In this document: positions 26,625 through 35,128 of the stretch, piece by piece
Layout: the number at the start of each line of letters is the position of its first letter
Numbering within the stretch: position 1 is the stretch's first letter
Made by a program: the position numbers and the translations under genes
Source: Mycobacterium pinniadriaticum
GTDB lineage: Bacteria > Actinomycetota > Actinomycetes > Mycobacteriales > Mycobacteriaceae
Direction: 5' to 3'
Assembly (NCBI RefSeq): GCF_026242045.1
Contig: NZ_JAPJDO010000025.1
Span: 23,962 to 87,961 of the forward strand
Length of the DNA stretch: 64,000 nucleotides
Notes under the pieces: model-generated
Databases searched by the model: none
What the model was told of the DNA's origin: nothing
What the model saw: only the letters and a program-made list of their open reading frames with translations

Positions 26625-26653
26625 CGGGCGGTGCTCCCGACGTCGTTGCTCAT
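26621..26653 (-). CDS. 10-codon upstream ORF coupled to the MoxR-operon promoter-proximal gene
   Basis: ATG 26653 encodes MSNDVGSTAR and stops at TGA 26621-26623, overlapping the GTG start of the membrane-protein gene as GTGA. A weak AGGA lies 7 bp upstream of the ATG. Such a short frame would act as a translational leader rather than a functional peptide. Not proven to be translated. Confidence 0.35.
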   Translation of the reverse strand: MSNDVGSTAR

Positions 26654-26723
26654 GAGCCCATCCTGTCGACCGGCGGGGCATTTCTCAACGTCCCGCTCAT
26701 CTCGGTCGCGTAGCGTTTGCACC

Positions 26724-27188
26724 ATGGCGGAGCTCAAGGACCGGCTCAGATCGGACCTCACCGAAGCGATGAAGACCCAGGACAAGTTGCGTACCGCGAC
26801 GCTGCGGCTGCTGCTCGCGGCGATCCAGACCGAGGAGGTCTCGGGCAAGCAGTCGCGTGACCTCTCCGACGACGACGTGCTCAAGGTGCTGGCCAGGGAG
26901 TCCAAGAAGCGCAGCGAGTCCGCCGAGATCTACACCCAGAACGGTCGCGGTGAGCTGGCCGCCGAGGAGCATGCCGAGGCCCGGATCATCGACGAGTACC
27001 TCCCGACCCCGCTGACCGAAGCCGAGGTGGCCGACGTGGCCGACACCGCGATCGCCCAGGTCGCCGAAGAGCTCGGGGAACGCCCATCGATGAAGAACAT
27101 GGGTCTGGTGATGAAGGCCGCCACCGCGATCGCCGCGGGCAAGGCCGACGGTTCGCGGCTGTCCGCGGCGGTCAAGGCCCGCCTGTAG
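26724..27188 (+). CDS. GatB/YqeY domain protein
   Basis: 154 residues, full length for YqeY. LKDRLRSDLTEAMKTQDKLRTATLRLLLAAIQ at the start and a C-terminal helical GatB-tail-like domain (ERPSMKNMGLVMKAATA, AGKADGSRLSAAVK) are diagnostic. YqeY resembles the tRNA-binding tail of the amidotransferase GatB, but its role as a free protein is not settled. Counterpart of Rv3688c. Divergent from the MoxR operon; marks the end of the conserved cluster. Confidence 0.92.
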   Translation: MAELKDRLRSDLTEAMKTQDKLRTATLRLLLAAIQTEEVSGKQSRDLSDDDVLKVLARESKKRSESAEIYTQNGRGELAAEEHAEARIIDEYLPTPLTEAEVADVADTAIAQVAEELGERPSMKNMGLVMKAATAIAAGKADGSRLSAAVKARL

Positions 27189-27234
27189 TCGTGCGCCGTT
27201 TCCCCGGGTGAGGTGCGGGTATCCGGCACGCGCG

Positions 27235-27279
27235 AGCCGAGTGGCGCCAAAGATGTTGTGTATTGGCACCGTTTCGGCT
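27235..27279. terminator. Inverted repeat downstream of the YqeY gene
   Basis: AGCCGA and GGCGCCAA pair with TTGGCACC and TCGGCT across a 12-base loop, with a small internal mismatch. There is no T-run, so termination is only a suggestion. Confidence 0.4.
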
Positions 27280-27379
27280 GCGGATGGGTTTCGGCTCGAC
27301 GCCGCCGTCGCCGGATCCGGCACGTGATATCGCCCACCGTCGGGTTGAAACCGGCCCCTCGCGGGTAACCCCGACGGCC

Positions 27380-27544
27380 ATGACCGATCCGACTTCCGAC
27401 GAAGACGACCACGCCGACTACACCGACGCCCACAAAGAGTTGCGCAGAGCCGACCGGCTCGGGTCGGGTCCCGAGCGCGGCGAGGACATCCGCGACCTCG
27501 CTCCTGACGTCGCGGACCTGCCCGGCGACGAGCCGCCCGACTGA
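27380..27544 (+). CDS. Small acidic hypothetical protein
   Basis: 54 residues rich in Asp and Glu (TSDEDDHADY, RDLAPDVADLPGDEPPD), predicted disordered, with no Cys or membrane segment. ATG 27380 has no strong Shine-Dalgarno. Codon use fits the genome, and a longer frame upstream starting at 27263 overlaps non-coding sequence. I do not recognise a family, and the call is tentative. Confidence 0.45.
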   Translation: MTDPTSDEDDHADYTDAHKELRRADRLGSGPERGEDIRDLAPDVADLPGDEPPD

Positions 27545-27674
27545 CTCGGCGAGTCCGGATCAGCGGGTTTCGCAGCGGCCGGTAAGCGGGCTATGCGCCA
27601 CAACATGATTCACAGCGTTTGATCGCGTCACCTATCGACCTTTGCCGAGCGGGTGTGACGCTAAACCCCGTGCG

Positions 27675-28040
27675 TCACTTCAGGGTGCATGCGGCAATGA
27701 GGGCTTCAGGGTCGGTGACGCTGACCAGCAGGGTGCGCAGCGTCGTCGGGACACCGATGATCTTGGCCTGGACGGGCGGGTCGATGGTCAACTCGACGAC
27801 GCCCTTGGAGGAACCGTTGACCAGCCAGCGTCCGCGCCAGCCGTGTACGCCCCAGCCCAGGAAGGGTCCGCGGGCAGGTTTGGCTTCGGTGATGGACGCC
27901 AATGGAATGTCGGCCGAGAAACCCCAGCCCATCGACACATGCAGGGTGCCGTCGGCGACGGTGACGTCGCAACGGCTCGGGCCGAGGCCCAGCGGTGTAG
28001 CCAGCGGCCGATACCAGCTGTCGAAACGGATCTCCGTCAT
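27675..28040 (-). CDS. Conserved hypothetical protein, Rv0786c-like
   Basis: 121 residues with an all-beta look: MTEIRFDSWYRPLATPLGLGPSRCDV, LHVSMGWGFSADIPLASI and VELTIDPPVQAKI. It is divergent from the flavoprotein gene with 91 bp between. The same divergent pair is, as I recall, Rv0786c/Rv0785 in M. tuberculosis, so the pair has moved here as a unit or was rearranged there. ATG 28040 gives the sensible N-terminus; the longer frame to 28208 overlaps the flavoprotein gene. Confidence 0.7.
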   Translation of the reverse strand: MTEIRFDSWYRPLATPLGLGPSRCDVTVADGTLHVSMGWGFSADIPLASITEAKPARGPFLGWGVHGWRGRWLVNGSSKGVVELTIDPPVQAKIIGVPTTLRTLLVSVTDPEALIAACTLK

Positions 28041-28131
28041 GGTCGCGACGATAGTGCTCTGATCAGCTGCGCGGACGGTGGATGCCCCGAGTTGTAGCGT
28101 GGGCTGTCTCGACACCGAAGGGCTCTGAGCT

Positions 28132-29802
28132 ATGGATGCAGATGTCATCGTGGTTGGCGCCGGCCTGGCCGGTCTCGTCGCCACCCATGAATTGACCAGC
28201 CGTGGCAAGAAGGTGGTGCTGATCGATCAGGAGAACGCGGCGAACCTCGGTGGGCAGGCGTTCTGGTCGTTCGGCGGACTGTTCCTGGTCGACAGCCCTG
28301 AACAGCGGCGACTCGGCGTCAGGGACAGCTTCGAGTTGGCGTGGAGCGATTGGTCGGGCAGCGCCCAGTTCGACCGGGTCGACGACGAAGACCGCTGGGC
28401 GGTGCGGTGGGCTCGCGCCTACGTCGAGTTCGCGGCGGGGGAGAAGCGCTCATGGCTGCTCGGGCACGGCATCAAATTCCTGCCCACCGTCGGCTGGGCT
28501 GAACGCGGCGACCTGCGCGCGGATGGACACGGCAATTCGGTGCCACGCTTCCATGTCGCCTGGGGCACCGGCACCGGCGTGGTGGAGCCCTTCGTCGCCT
28601 CGGCGCTGGACGCTGCACAACGCGGGTTGGTGACCTTCCGACATCGGCACCGGGTCGACGAACTTGTCCTGGCAGACGGAACCGCCAGTGGTGTGCGGGG
28701 TACCGTGCTGGCTCCCGACGATGCCCCCCGCGGCGCACCATCGAATCGGGATCCGTTGGGTGAGTTCGAACTTCACGCCCAGGCGGTCATCCTCACGACC
28801 GGGGGCATCGGCGGGAACCACGAGATCGTGCGCCGGTACTGGCCGCAGCGGATGGGCACCCCACCCAAGTCGATGATCACCGGCGTGCCCGCCTACGTCG
28901 ACGGCAGGATGCTCGACATCGCCGCCGACTCCGGGGTGCGCCTGGTCAACCGGGACCGGATGTGGCACTACACCGAGGGGGTGCAGAACTGGGATCCGAT
29001 CTGGCCGGCACACGCCATCCGCATCCTGCCCGGGCCGTCGTCGATGTGGTTGGACGCCCTGGGTCGGCGGCTACCGCAGCCGTACCTGCCGGGCTACGAC
29101 ACGCTGGGCACGCTGCGCTATCTGCGCACCACCGCGGAGATCGCCGGCTACGACCACAGCTGGTTCATCCTCACCCAGAAGATCATCGAGCGGGAGTTCG
29201 CGCTATCGGGGTCCGAGCAGAACCCGGATATCACCGGCAAGGACCGCGCCGGCTTCCTCAAAGAGCGGTTGCTCAGCAAGGGAGCACCGGCGCCGGTGGA
29301 GGCCTTCAAACGCCATGGTGCGGACTTCGTCGTGGCCGACGGCCTCGACGATCTGGTGGCGAAAATGAACGCGCTGACCGATGAACCCCTGCTCGACCCC
29401 GGGCTTATCCGCGCGCAGGTCGAGGCCCGGGACCTGCAGATGGCCAACCCCTACTCCAAAGATGCCCAGGTGCAAGGGATTCGCAACTCGCGCCGATACA
29501 TCGGTGACCGCATCGGCCGCACCGCAACACCGCACCGGATCCTCGACCCGGCCGCGGGCCCGCTGATCGGGGTGAAGCTGCACATCTTGACCCGAAAGAC
29601 CCTCGGCGGTATCCAGACCGATCTATCGTCACGGGCGGTGGGTCTCGACGGAAACCCGATCGACGGTCTGTACGCCGCCGGTGAGGTCGCCGGTTTTGGC
29701 GGCGGTGGCGTACACGGCTACAACGCTTTGGAGGGGACCTTCCTCGGCGGTTGCCTGTTCTCCGGTCGGGCCGCCGGGCGGGCGGCCGCGGCGGCAATGT
29801 GA
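28132..29802 (+). CDS. FAD-dependent dehydrogenase, 3-ketosteroid-delta1-dehydrogenase-like (Rv0785 type)
   Basis: 556 residues of the fumarate reductase/KstD flavoprotein fold. The N-terminal dinucleotide motif is VIVVGAGLAGLVATHEL with VVLIDQE; the second FAD motif near the end is GLYAAGEVAGFGGGGVHGYNALEGTFLGG. Family members oxidise steroids or related carbonyl compounds, but the substrate of the Rv0785 branch is not known. It ends 7 bp before the multicopper oxidase ATG, so the two genes are likely co-transcribed. Confidence 0.87.
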   Translation: MDADVIVVGAGLAGLVATHELTSRGKKVVLIDQENAANLGGQAFWSFGGLFLVDSPEQRRLGVRDSFELAWSDWSGSAQFDRVDDEDRWAVRWARAYVEFAAGEKRSWLLGHGIKFLPTVGWAERGDLRADGHGNSVPRFHVAWGTGTGVVEPFVASALDAAQRGLVTFRHRHRVDELVLADGTASGVRGTVLAPDDAPRGAPSNRDPLGEFELHAQAVILTTGGIGGNHEIVRRYWPQRMGTPPKSMITGVPAYVDGRMLDIAADSGVRLVNRDRMWHYTEGVQNWDPIWPAHAIRILPGPSSMWLDALGRRLPQPYLPGYDTLGTLRYLRTTAEIAGYDHSWFILTQKIIEREFALSGSEQNPDITGKDRAGFLKERLLSKGAPAPVEAFKRHGADFVVADGLDDLVAKMNALTDEPLLDPGLIRAQVEARDLQMANPYSKDAQVQGIRNSRRYIGDRIGRTATPHRILDPAAGPLIGVKLHILTRKTLGGIQTDLSSRAVGLDGNPIDGLYAAGEVAGFGGGGVHGYNALEGTFLGGCLFSGRAAGRAAAAAM

Positions 29803-29809
29803 GGTAGGT

Positions 29810-31318
29810 ATGAGCGAATCCGGTTCTCCGCATTGGTTATGGAACCGACGAGCATTCTTGGCGTCAACCATGGCCGCCGGTGCGGGCGCCGCTCTGGCGG
29901 CGTGTGGACAGGGCGACACCCCCGCTCCGCCGCTGCAGGCCCAGCCGACCACAGTCCCCGGGAGCCTCACCGCGGCAATCGACGCGGCCGAGGCGGCGCG
30001 CCCGCACAGTGGCAAGACCGTCACCGTCGCGCTGACCCCGCGCCCGGTCACCGTCGATCTGGGTGGGCGTGTGGCCAACACAATGGGCTATCACGACGCC
30101 GTCCCCGGTCCGCTGATCCGCGCGAACGTCGGCGACGAGATCGTGGCCGCCGTGACCAACAAACTGGACATGCCGCAATCGGTCCACTGGCACGGCATCA
30201 CGCTGCGCAACAACATGGACGGGGTCGAGCCGGCAACCCCCAACATCCCGCCGGGCGGCGAGTTCACCTACAAGTTCTCGGTTCCCGATCCGGGGACGTA
30301 CTGGGCCCATCCGCACACCGGCGTCAACGCCGATACCGGGCTGTATCTGCCGCTGATCATCGACGATCCCAACGAGCGCGCCGACTACGACGCCGAGTGG
30401 ATTGTGGTACTTGACGATTGGACCGACGGCGTCGGGAAGTCGCCCTGGCAGATCTTCGCCGATCTGCGCAAGGGCGAGGCGGCCGATGTCGACGCGGGTC
30501 TAAGCGACAGTAAGCTACTCGGCGGCGACCCCGGTGACGTCAGCTATCCCTACTATCTGATCAACGGCAGGATCCCGGAAGCCCCGACAGCATTCACCGC
30601 CAAGCCCGGCCAGCGGATTCGGTTGCGCATCATCAACGCCGGCGCGGATACCGCCTTTCGGATCGCGCTCGCCGGACATCGGATGACGGTGACCCACACC
30701 GACGGATACCCGGTGGTACCCGTCGAGGTGGATGCCCTCCTCCTGGGGATGGCGGAGCGCTATGACGCCATCGTCACCGTCGGCGACGGCGTGTTCCCCC
30801 TCGTCGCGCTGGCCGAGGGGAAGAACGCGCTGGCGCGCGCCCTGCTGACCACCGGAGCGGGATCCGCGCCCGACGCGGGATTCAAACCGCCCGAGCTGGA
30901 CGGGCTGATCGGCACCGTCGATATGTTCACCGCCGCACCGGAGGCGCGGCTGGCGTTCACGCAGGCCGACGTCGATCTGACCGCGGAGCTCAGCGGCAAC
31001 ATGAAGACCTATCAATGGGGAGTCAACGGGTCGTACCCGAACAGCAAGCCGTTCGCGATCAACCAGGGTCAGCAGGTCATGATGACGTTCGCCAACAAGA
31101 CGGCCATGTGGCATCCGATGCATCTGCACGGGCATACCTTCGCGGTGCTGAACGCCAATGGCGAGATGGGCGCGCGTAAGGACACCGTGATCGTGCTCCC
31201 CAACCAGTCGGTGCGGATCGCGATCCTGGCCGACAACCCCGGATATTGGGCGCTGCACTGTCACAACACCTACCACCTGGAAGCCGGGATGATGACGACG
31301 TTCGACTACCTGAACTGA
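29810..31318 (+). CDS. mmcO: Multicopper oxidase MmcO, Tat-exported lipoprotein
   Basis: 502 residues. The N-terminus has a Tat motif (NRRAFLAS) and a lipobox ending LAAC near residue 32, so it is exported folded and lipid-anchored. All copper-ligand motifs are visible: HWHG, AHPHTG, HPMHLHGH and HCHNTYH. Internal stretches are close to M. tuberculosis MmcO (Rv0846c) as I recall it (AAIDAAEAARPHSG, EVDALLLGMAERYD). The enzyme oxidises Cu(I) and protects against copper stress. No CsoR-type operator is obvious; GAGGTAGGT gives a weak ribosome site. Confidence 0.92.
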   Translation: MSESGSPHWLWNRRAFLASTMAAGAGAALAACGQGDTPAPPLQAQPTTVPGSLTAAIDAAEAARPHSGKTVTVALTPRPVTVDLGGRVANTMGYHDAVPGPLIRANVGDEIVAAVTNKLDMPQSVHWHGITLRNNMDGVEPATPNIPPGGEFTYKFSVPDPGTYWAHPHTGVNADTGLYLPLIIDDPNERADYDAEWIVVLDDWTDGVGKSPWQIFADLRKGEAADVDAGLSDSKLLGGDPGDVSYPYYLINGRIPEAPTAFTAKPGQRIRLRIINAGADTAFRIALAGHRMTVTHTDGYPVVPVEVDALLLGMAERYDAIVTVGDGVFPLVALAEGKNALARALLTTGAGSAPDAGFKPPELDGLIGTVDMFTAAPEARLAFTQADVDLTAELSGNMKTYQWGVNGSYPNSKPFAINQGQQVMMTFANKTAMWHPMHLHGHTFAVLNANGEMGARKDTVIVLPNQSVRIAILADNPGYWALHCHNTYHLEAGMMTTFDYLN

Positions 31319-31420
31319 GCCTTCCCGAGTTGCTGGGTGCAATCGTCGAACCTTAGAAGACCATAAGTGTCCATTTGTGGTTCGGCCCCGTACTATGGCC
31401 CCATCAGGAAGGGGGCCGAG

Positions 31421-32011
31421 ATGAGCCTTCGAAACGCATCGCTGGGTGCGGTAGCCGCCACGTCATTGTCGTTGGCGGCGTTGTTTGCGGCGGTGGGCAC
31501 GGCATCAGCTGCCCCCGCACAGCCGGCCGATCAGGGGTCGGATCTGCAGACGTATCTCGACAGCTTGACGACCACCTACAACAACACCATCGGCCGGTCG
31601 GTGGACCAGGCGCGCGATTCGGCGACCGAGCAGACCCAGGCCAACATCGCGACCGCCGTCGCGGTGCCGATCGCCAATAGTGCCGCCGGCGTTGTGCCCG
31701 CGGCGGCTGGGGCTGGGGCATCGGCGCTGGTGTTCGCGGCATTCCAGAACGGTTTCAACCCGTTCGCGGGCCTGACCTCCGCGGCGGTACCGGCCGCGGC
31801 CGCGGTGCCCGCACTGAGCGCACCCGCGTTGCCGCCGCCGCCGGCGGTGGGCCCGCTGCCACCGCCGCCCGCCATCGGCCCGCCGGCGTTGCCACCGCCT
31901 CCGGCGTTGCCGCCGCCGCCGTGGATTCCGTTCCTGCCGGGCTCACCGCCACTGCCCGGCCCACCGCCGTTGCCGGGGCCGCCGCCGTTGCCGCCGCCGC
32001 CATCGTTCTGA
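31421..32011 (+). CDS. Secreted Ala/Pro-rich protein
   Basis: 196 residues. A signal peptide (LGAVAATSLSLAALFAAVGTASAAP) ends with an AxA site near residue 30. A short helical part (LQTYLDSLTTTYNNTIGRSVDQARD) follows, then an Ala-rich stretch, and the last 65 residues are mostly Pro in groups of three or four separated by Leu, Val, Ile or Gly. Such tails usually span the cell wall. No known domain. TACTAT at 31391-31396 could be the -10 element of its promoter. Confidence 0.72.
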   Translation: MSLRNASLGAVAATSLSLAALFAAVGTASAAPAQPADQGSDLQTYLDSLTTTYNNTIGRSVDQARDSATEQTQANIATAVAVPIANSAAGVVPAAAGAGASALVFAAFQNGFNPFAGLTSAAVPAAAAVPALSAPALPPPPAVGPLPPPPAIGPPALPPPPALPPPPWIPFLPGSPPLPGPPPLPGPPPLPPPPSF

Positions 32012-32109
32012 CGCGGGGATAGTTCACCCTCGGGGGCAAACCCCGGGGGTGAACGTCGTTTCCTGGCTTTGCCGGTTGACGGCCGGTGAACGTGGTGCGA
32101 AATTGGGTA

Positions 32110-32322
32110 ATGGCCAAGGCGCTGGACGAACAGGCGCAGCTCGGGGAAGTCATCGAACGGCTGGCGCTGAGCTATCCGACCCTGTCGGCGTCGACCATCG
32201 CCGAGGTGGTGGGCGAACTGCATGCCAGGTTCAACGGCGCCCGGATCCGCGAATACGTTCCGCTCTTCGTCGAGCGTCGGGCCCACACCGCGTTGACTGA
32301 ACTCAACGTGTCCTACGACTAG
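32110..32322 (+). CDS. Small three-helix protein (DUF3562-like)
   Basis: About 70 residues. The pattern VIERLALSYPTLSASTIAEVVGELHARF followed by RIREYVPLFVERRA recalls a common small helical family in mycobacteria (DUF3562-like). ATG 32110 is used; a GTG at 32086 would add eight residues. Role unknown. The gene stands alone between the Pro-rich protein and the molybdo-hydroxylase operon. Confidence 0.65.
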   Translation: MAKALDEQAQLGEVIERLALSYPTLSASTIAEVVGELHARFNGARIREYVPLFVERRAHTALTELNVSYD

Positions 32323-32447
32323 TGCCGACTGGCAGCCTGGCCAACGAAACCCACTTGGTCACGCGTCCGTGGCGATCCGCGCGGTTGGGTGGCCGAAGGC
32401 CGGTGGCGGTCCTAGGGTGATGGCTCGTAGCGCGGAGGTGATGCCCC

Positions 32448-34595
32448 ATGGCACTCGGGCCTGCGGCGCCCCGCGTCGGGGCACCGGTGAACCGGGTCGA
32501 CGGCGAAGCCAAGGTGACCGGTGCGGCCCGCTACACGGCCGATACCGAGGTGCCCGGCTCGGTATACGCGGTGCTCGTCGGTGCCGGTATTGCCCGTGCG
32601 GAGATCATCGCCGAGTCGATGGCCGAATCCTCGGCGCGTGCCCGAGCCGCACCCGGTGTGCTGCACGTATTGACCCCGATGAACTGTCCGCCGCTGAAGC
32701 CGCCACCCACCGACTTCACCAAGACCTGGCCGGTCGAGCGTCGACCTCCCCTCTCGGATATGAGCGTGCACCATGTCGGACAGCACGTCGCCGTCGTGAT
32801 CGCCGACTCGTTCGAGAACGCCACCTACGCCGCATCGGAGTTCGCCCTGGAATACCAGCAGGCGCCAGCCGATGGCGATACAGCTGTTCGCTCCGACAGC
32901 TACCGGCCGGACCACTGGGTGGAGATCGTCGACGAGAAGCTCCAGGACCAGCGCGGCGGTGGCATTCCTGAACCCCTTGTCCCGGTACAGGTCTCGGGGC
33001 GATACCGCACGGCAGCGACCGCTCCGTACCCGATGGAGTTGTGCGCGACAATCGCCCAGTGGGACGGCGATCGGCTCACCGTGCACGACAGCACCCGCTG
33101 GATCAGCGGCGAGAGGCGGCTGCTGGCGCATTGCCTGGGTCTGCCCGAATCGTCTGTTCGGGTGATCTCACCTCTGGTGGGCGGCGCCTTCGGGTCAAAG
33201 GTCTTTCTGTGGGCACACGTATTGCTGTGCGCGCTCGCGGCTCGCGAGGTGCAGCGGCCGGTCAAGCTCGTGCTCACCCGCAAGCAGATGTTCGACTCCA
33301 CCGGTTACCGCCCCCGTACCGAGCAGGAGGTCACCCTGCTGGCCGACGCCGAAGGGCTCATCTGCAGCACCACTCACCACACGGTCACCGAAACCTCGGT
33401 GGTCGGGGACTTCTGCGAACCGGCCGGGCTGTCGAGCAGGCTGCTGTATCACTCGCCGCGGCTGGCGGTCTCGCACCGCGTTGACCGCAAGAACGTGGCC
33501 ACACCGTCGTTCATGCGCGCACCCGGAGAATCGAGCGGCCTGTTCGCCCTGGAGGTCGCCATGGACGAATTGGCCGGCGAGCTGGGGATAGACCCGCTGG
33601 AACTGCGGATCCGCAATCACATCGACATCGACCAGACCAACGGCAGACCCTGGTCGGACAAGCATCTGTTGGACTGCTACCTGTCGGCGGCGGATCGCTT
33701 CGGCTGGGCGCACCGGCCGCCCGACGCCCGCAGCCTGCGGCGAAACCACGTCCAGGTGGGCTGGGGAATGGCCACCGCGACCTTTCCGGCCCGCCGCGCG
33801 TCCGCGGGGTGCCGGGTCAGCACCGGTGCCGACGGATGCGTGCGGTTCGCTTCGGCCACCCACGAGATCGGCACCGGGGTACGTACCGTCATGACCCAAC
33901 TCGCCGCCGACATCCTCGGGTTGCCGCTGTCGGCGGTGGTGTTCGACTCCGGCGACTCGTCCTACCCCGAGACCCCGCGCAGCGGTGCGTCCCAGACCAC
34001 CGCCACCGTCGGCGCCGCGGTCATCGAGGCGGCGACCCAGTGGCGGCGGCGGCTGACCGAGGTGGCGCCAAGCGCCACACTCACGGCCGAGTCGTTGGCC
34101 GCTCTGTCTCCTGGACAGCTTGCGGCACTGACCTTTTCGGTGACGACATCGCCGGCGATCGACGAGCGCGCCAGCATCCGGTCATTCGGGGCGCATTTCT
34201 GCGAGGTCGAGGTCGACGAGCAGATCGGCCGGGCCGCCGTCACCCGATGGACGGCCGCCTTCGCCTGCGGGCCGGTGCTGAACCCGAAACTCGCGCGCAG
34301 CCAGCTGATGGGCGGCATCACCTTCGGTGTCGGAATGGCCCTGCTCGAACAGATGCAGCGCGGCGGGGAGTACTACCTTCCCACGCACGCCGACCGACCG
34401 GACTTCGATATCGATCTCATCGAGAAGCCCGTCGACGATGTCCCTGGGCCGACCCTGCGCGGTATCGGCGAGATCGGTATCGCCGGTGTACCCGCCGCCG
34501 TCGCGAACGCGATCTACCACGCCACCGGCAAGCGATTGCGCACGCTGCCGATCACCGTCGAAGACCTCATGCTGCCCGTCGGACCCCGCCGATGA
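32448..34595 (+). CDS. Molybdopterin-binding large subunit of a xanthine dehydrogenase-family enzyme (PaoC/YagR type)
   Basis: 715 residues. The N-terminal a/b hammerhead domain (VNRVDGEAKVTGAARYTAD) leads to the Mo-cofactor domains: LVGGAFGSK, FMRAPGESSG and TATHEIGTGVRTV. The catalytic Glu sits in RGIGEIGIAGVPAAVANA near the C-terminus. PaoC-type enzymes oxidise aromatic aldehydes or hydroxylate N-heterocycles. The order here is large, FeS, FAD; in E. coli paoABC it is FeS, FAD, large. No PaoD-type chaperone is nearby. Confidence 0.92.
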   Translation: MALGPAAPRVGAPVNRVDGEAKVTGAARYTADTEVPGSVYAVLVGAGIARAEIIAESMAESSARARAAPGVLHVLTPMNCPPLKPPPTDFTKTWPVERRPPLSDMSVHHVGQHVAVVIADSFENATYAASEFALEYQQAPADGDTAVRSDSYRPDHWVEIVDEKLQDQRGGGIPEPLVPVQVSGRYRTAATAPYPMELCATIAQWDGDRLTVHDSTRWISGERRLLAHCLGLPESSVRVISPLVGGAFGSKVFLWAHVLLCALAAREVQRPVKLVLTRKQMFDSTGYRPRTEQEVTLLADAEGLICSTTHHTVTETSVVGDFCEPAGLSSRLLYHSPRLAVSHRVDRKNVATPSFMRAPGESSGLFALEVAMDELAGELGIDPLELRIRNHIDIDQTNGRPWSDKHLLDCYLSAADRFGWAHRPPDARSLRRNHVQVGWGMATATFPARRASAGCRVSTGADGCVRFASATHEIGTGVRTVMTQLAADILGLPLSAVVFDSGDSSYPETPRSGASQTTATVGAAVIEAATQWRRRLTEVAPSATLTAESLAALSPGQLAALTFSVTTSPAIDERASIRSFGAHFCEVEVDEQIGRAAVTRWTAAFACGPVLNPKLARSQLMGGITFGVGMALLEQMQRGGEYYLPTHADRPDFDIDLIEKPVDDVPGPTLRGIGEIGIAGVPAAVANAIYHATGKRLRTLPITVEDLMLPVGPRR

Positions 34596-35128
34596 CCGAG
34601 ACCGCCGTGAGCCTTCGGATCAACGCCGTGCCCTACACGCTGGAGATCGACGTCCGAACCACCGTGCTGGATCTGCTGCGGGACCGGCTGCACCTGACCG
34701 GAACCAAGAAGGGTTGCGACCACGGGCTCTGCGGGGCCTGCACGGTAACGGTCGACGGGGAACGCGTCCTGAGCTGTCTGGTGCTGGCGGCCTCGATCGA
34801 CGGTGCCGAGATCGTCACGATCGAGGGGATAGCGCCCGACTCCGGACTGCACCCCCTGCAACGGGCGTTCCTCGACCACGACGGTCTGCAATGCGGCTTC
34901 TGCACACCGGGTCAGATCTGTTCGGCGCGTGCCATGTTGGCTGAACACGCCCGAGGGGACCTGTCGGCGGCGTCGTTCGACGACCATCGCGGTGCTCCTG
35001 CTGACGGGCCGGTACCCCTCACCGAGGACGAGATCCGGGAACGGATGGCCGGCAACATCTGCCGGTGCGGCGCCTACGCCAACATCGTGGCGGCGATCGC
35101 CGCCGTCGCCGAGGAACACCAACCGTGA
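34592..35128 (+). CDS. 2Fe-2S subunit of the xanthine dehydrogenase-family enzyme (PaoA/YagT type)
   Basis: 178 residues with two [2Fe-2S] clusters. The plant-ferredoxin-like cluster uses Cys 42, 47, 50 and 62 (GCDHGLCGAC); the helical second cluster uses Cys 101, 104, 157 and 159 (CGFC and NICRCG). The insertion before the last pair (about 120-145) is typical of the PaoA group. There is no Tat signal, unlike E. coli PaoA, so a cytoplasmic complex is expected. ATGA overlap with the large subunit and GTGA overlap with the FAD subunit. Confidence 0.93.
   Translation: MTETAVSLRINAVPYTLEIDVRTTVLDLLRDRLHLTGTKKGCDHGLCGACTVTVDGERVLSCLVLAASIDGAEIVTIEGIAPDSGLHPLQRAFLDHDGLQCGFCTPGQICSARAMLAEHARGDLSAASFDDHRGAPADGPVPLTEDEIRERMAGNICRCGAYANIVAAIAAVAEEHQP

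Noticed and set aside
31830..32005. Dense CCGCCG repeats
   Set aside because: Explained by the poly-Pro tail of the secreted protein.
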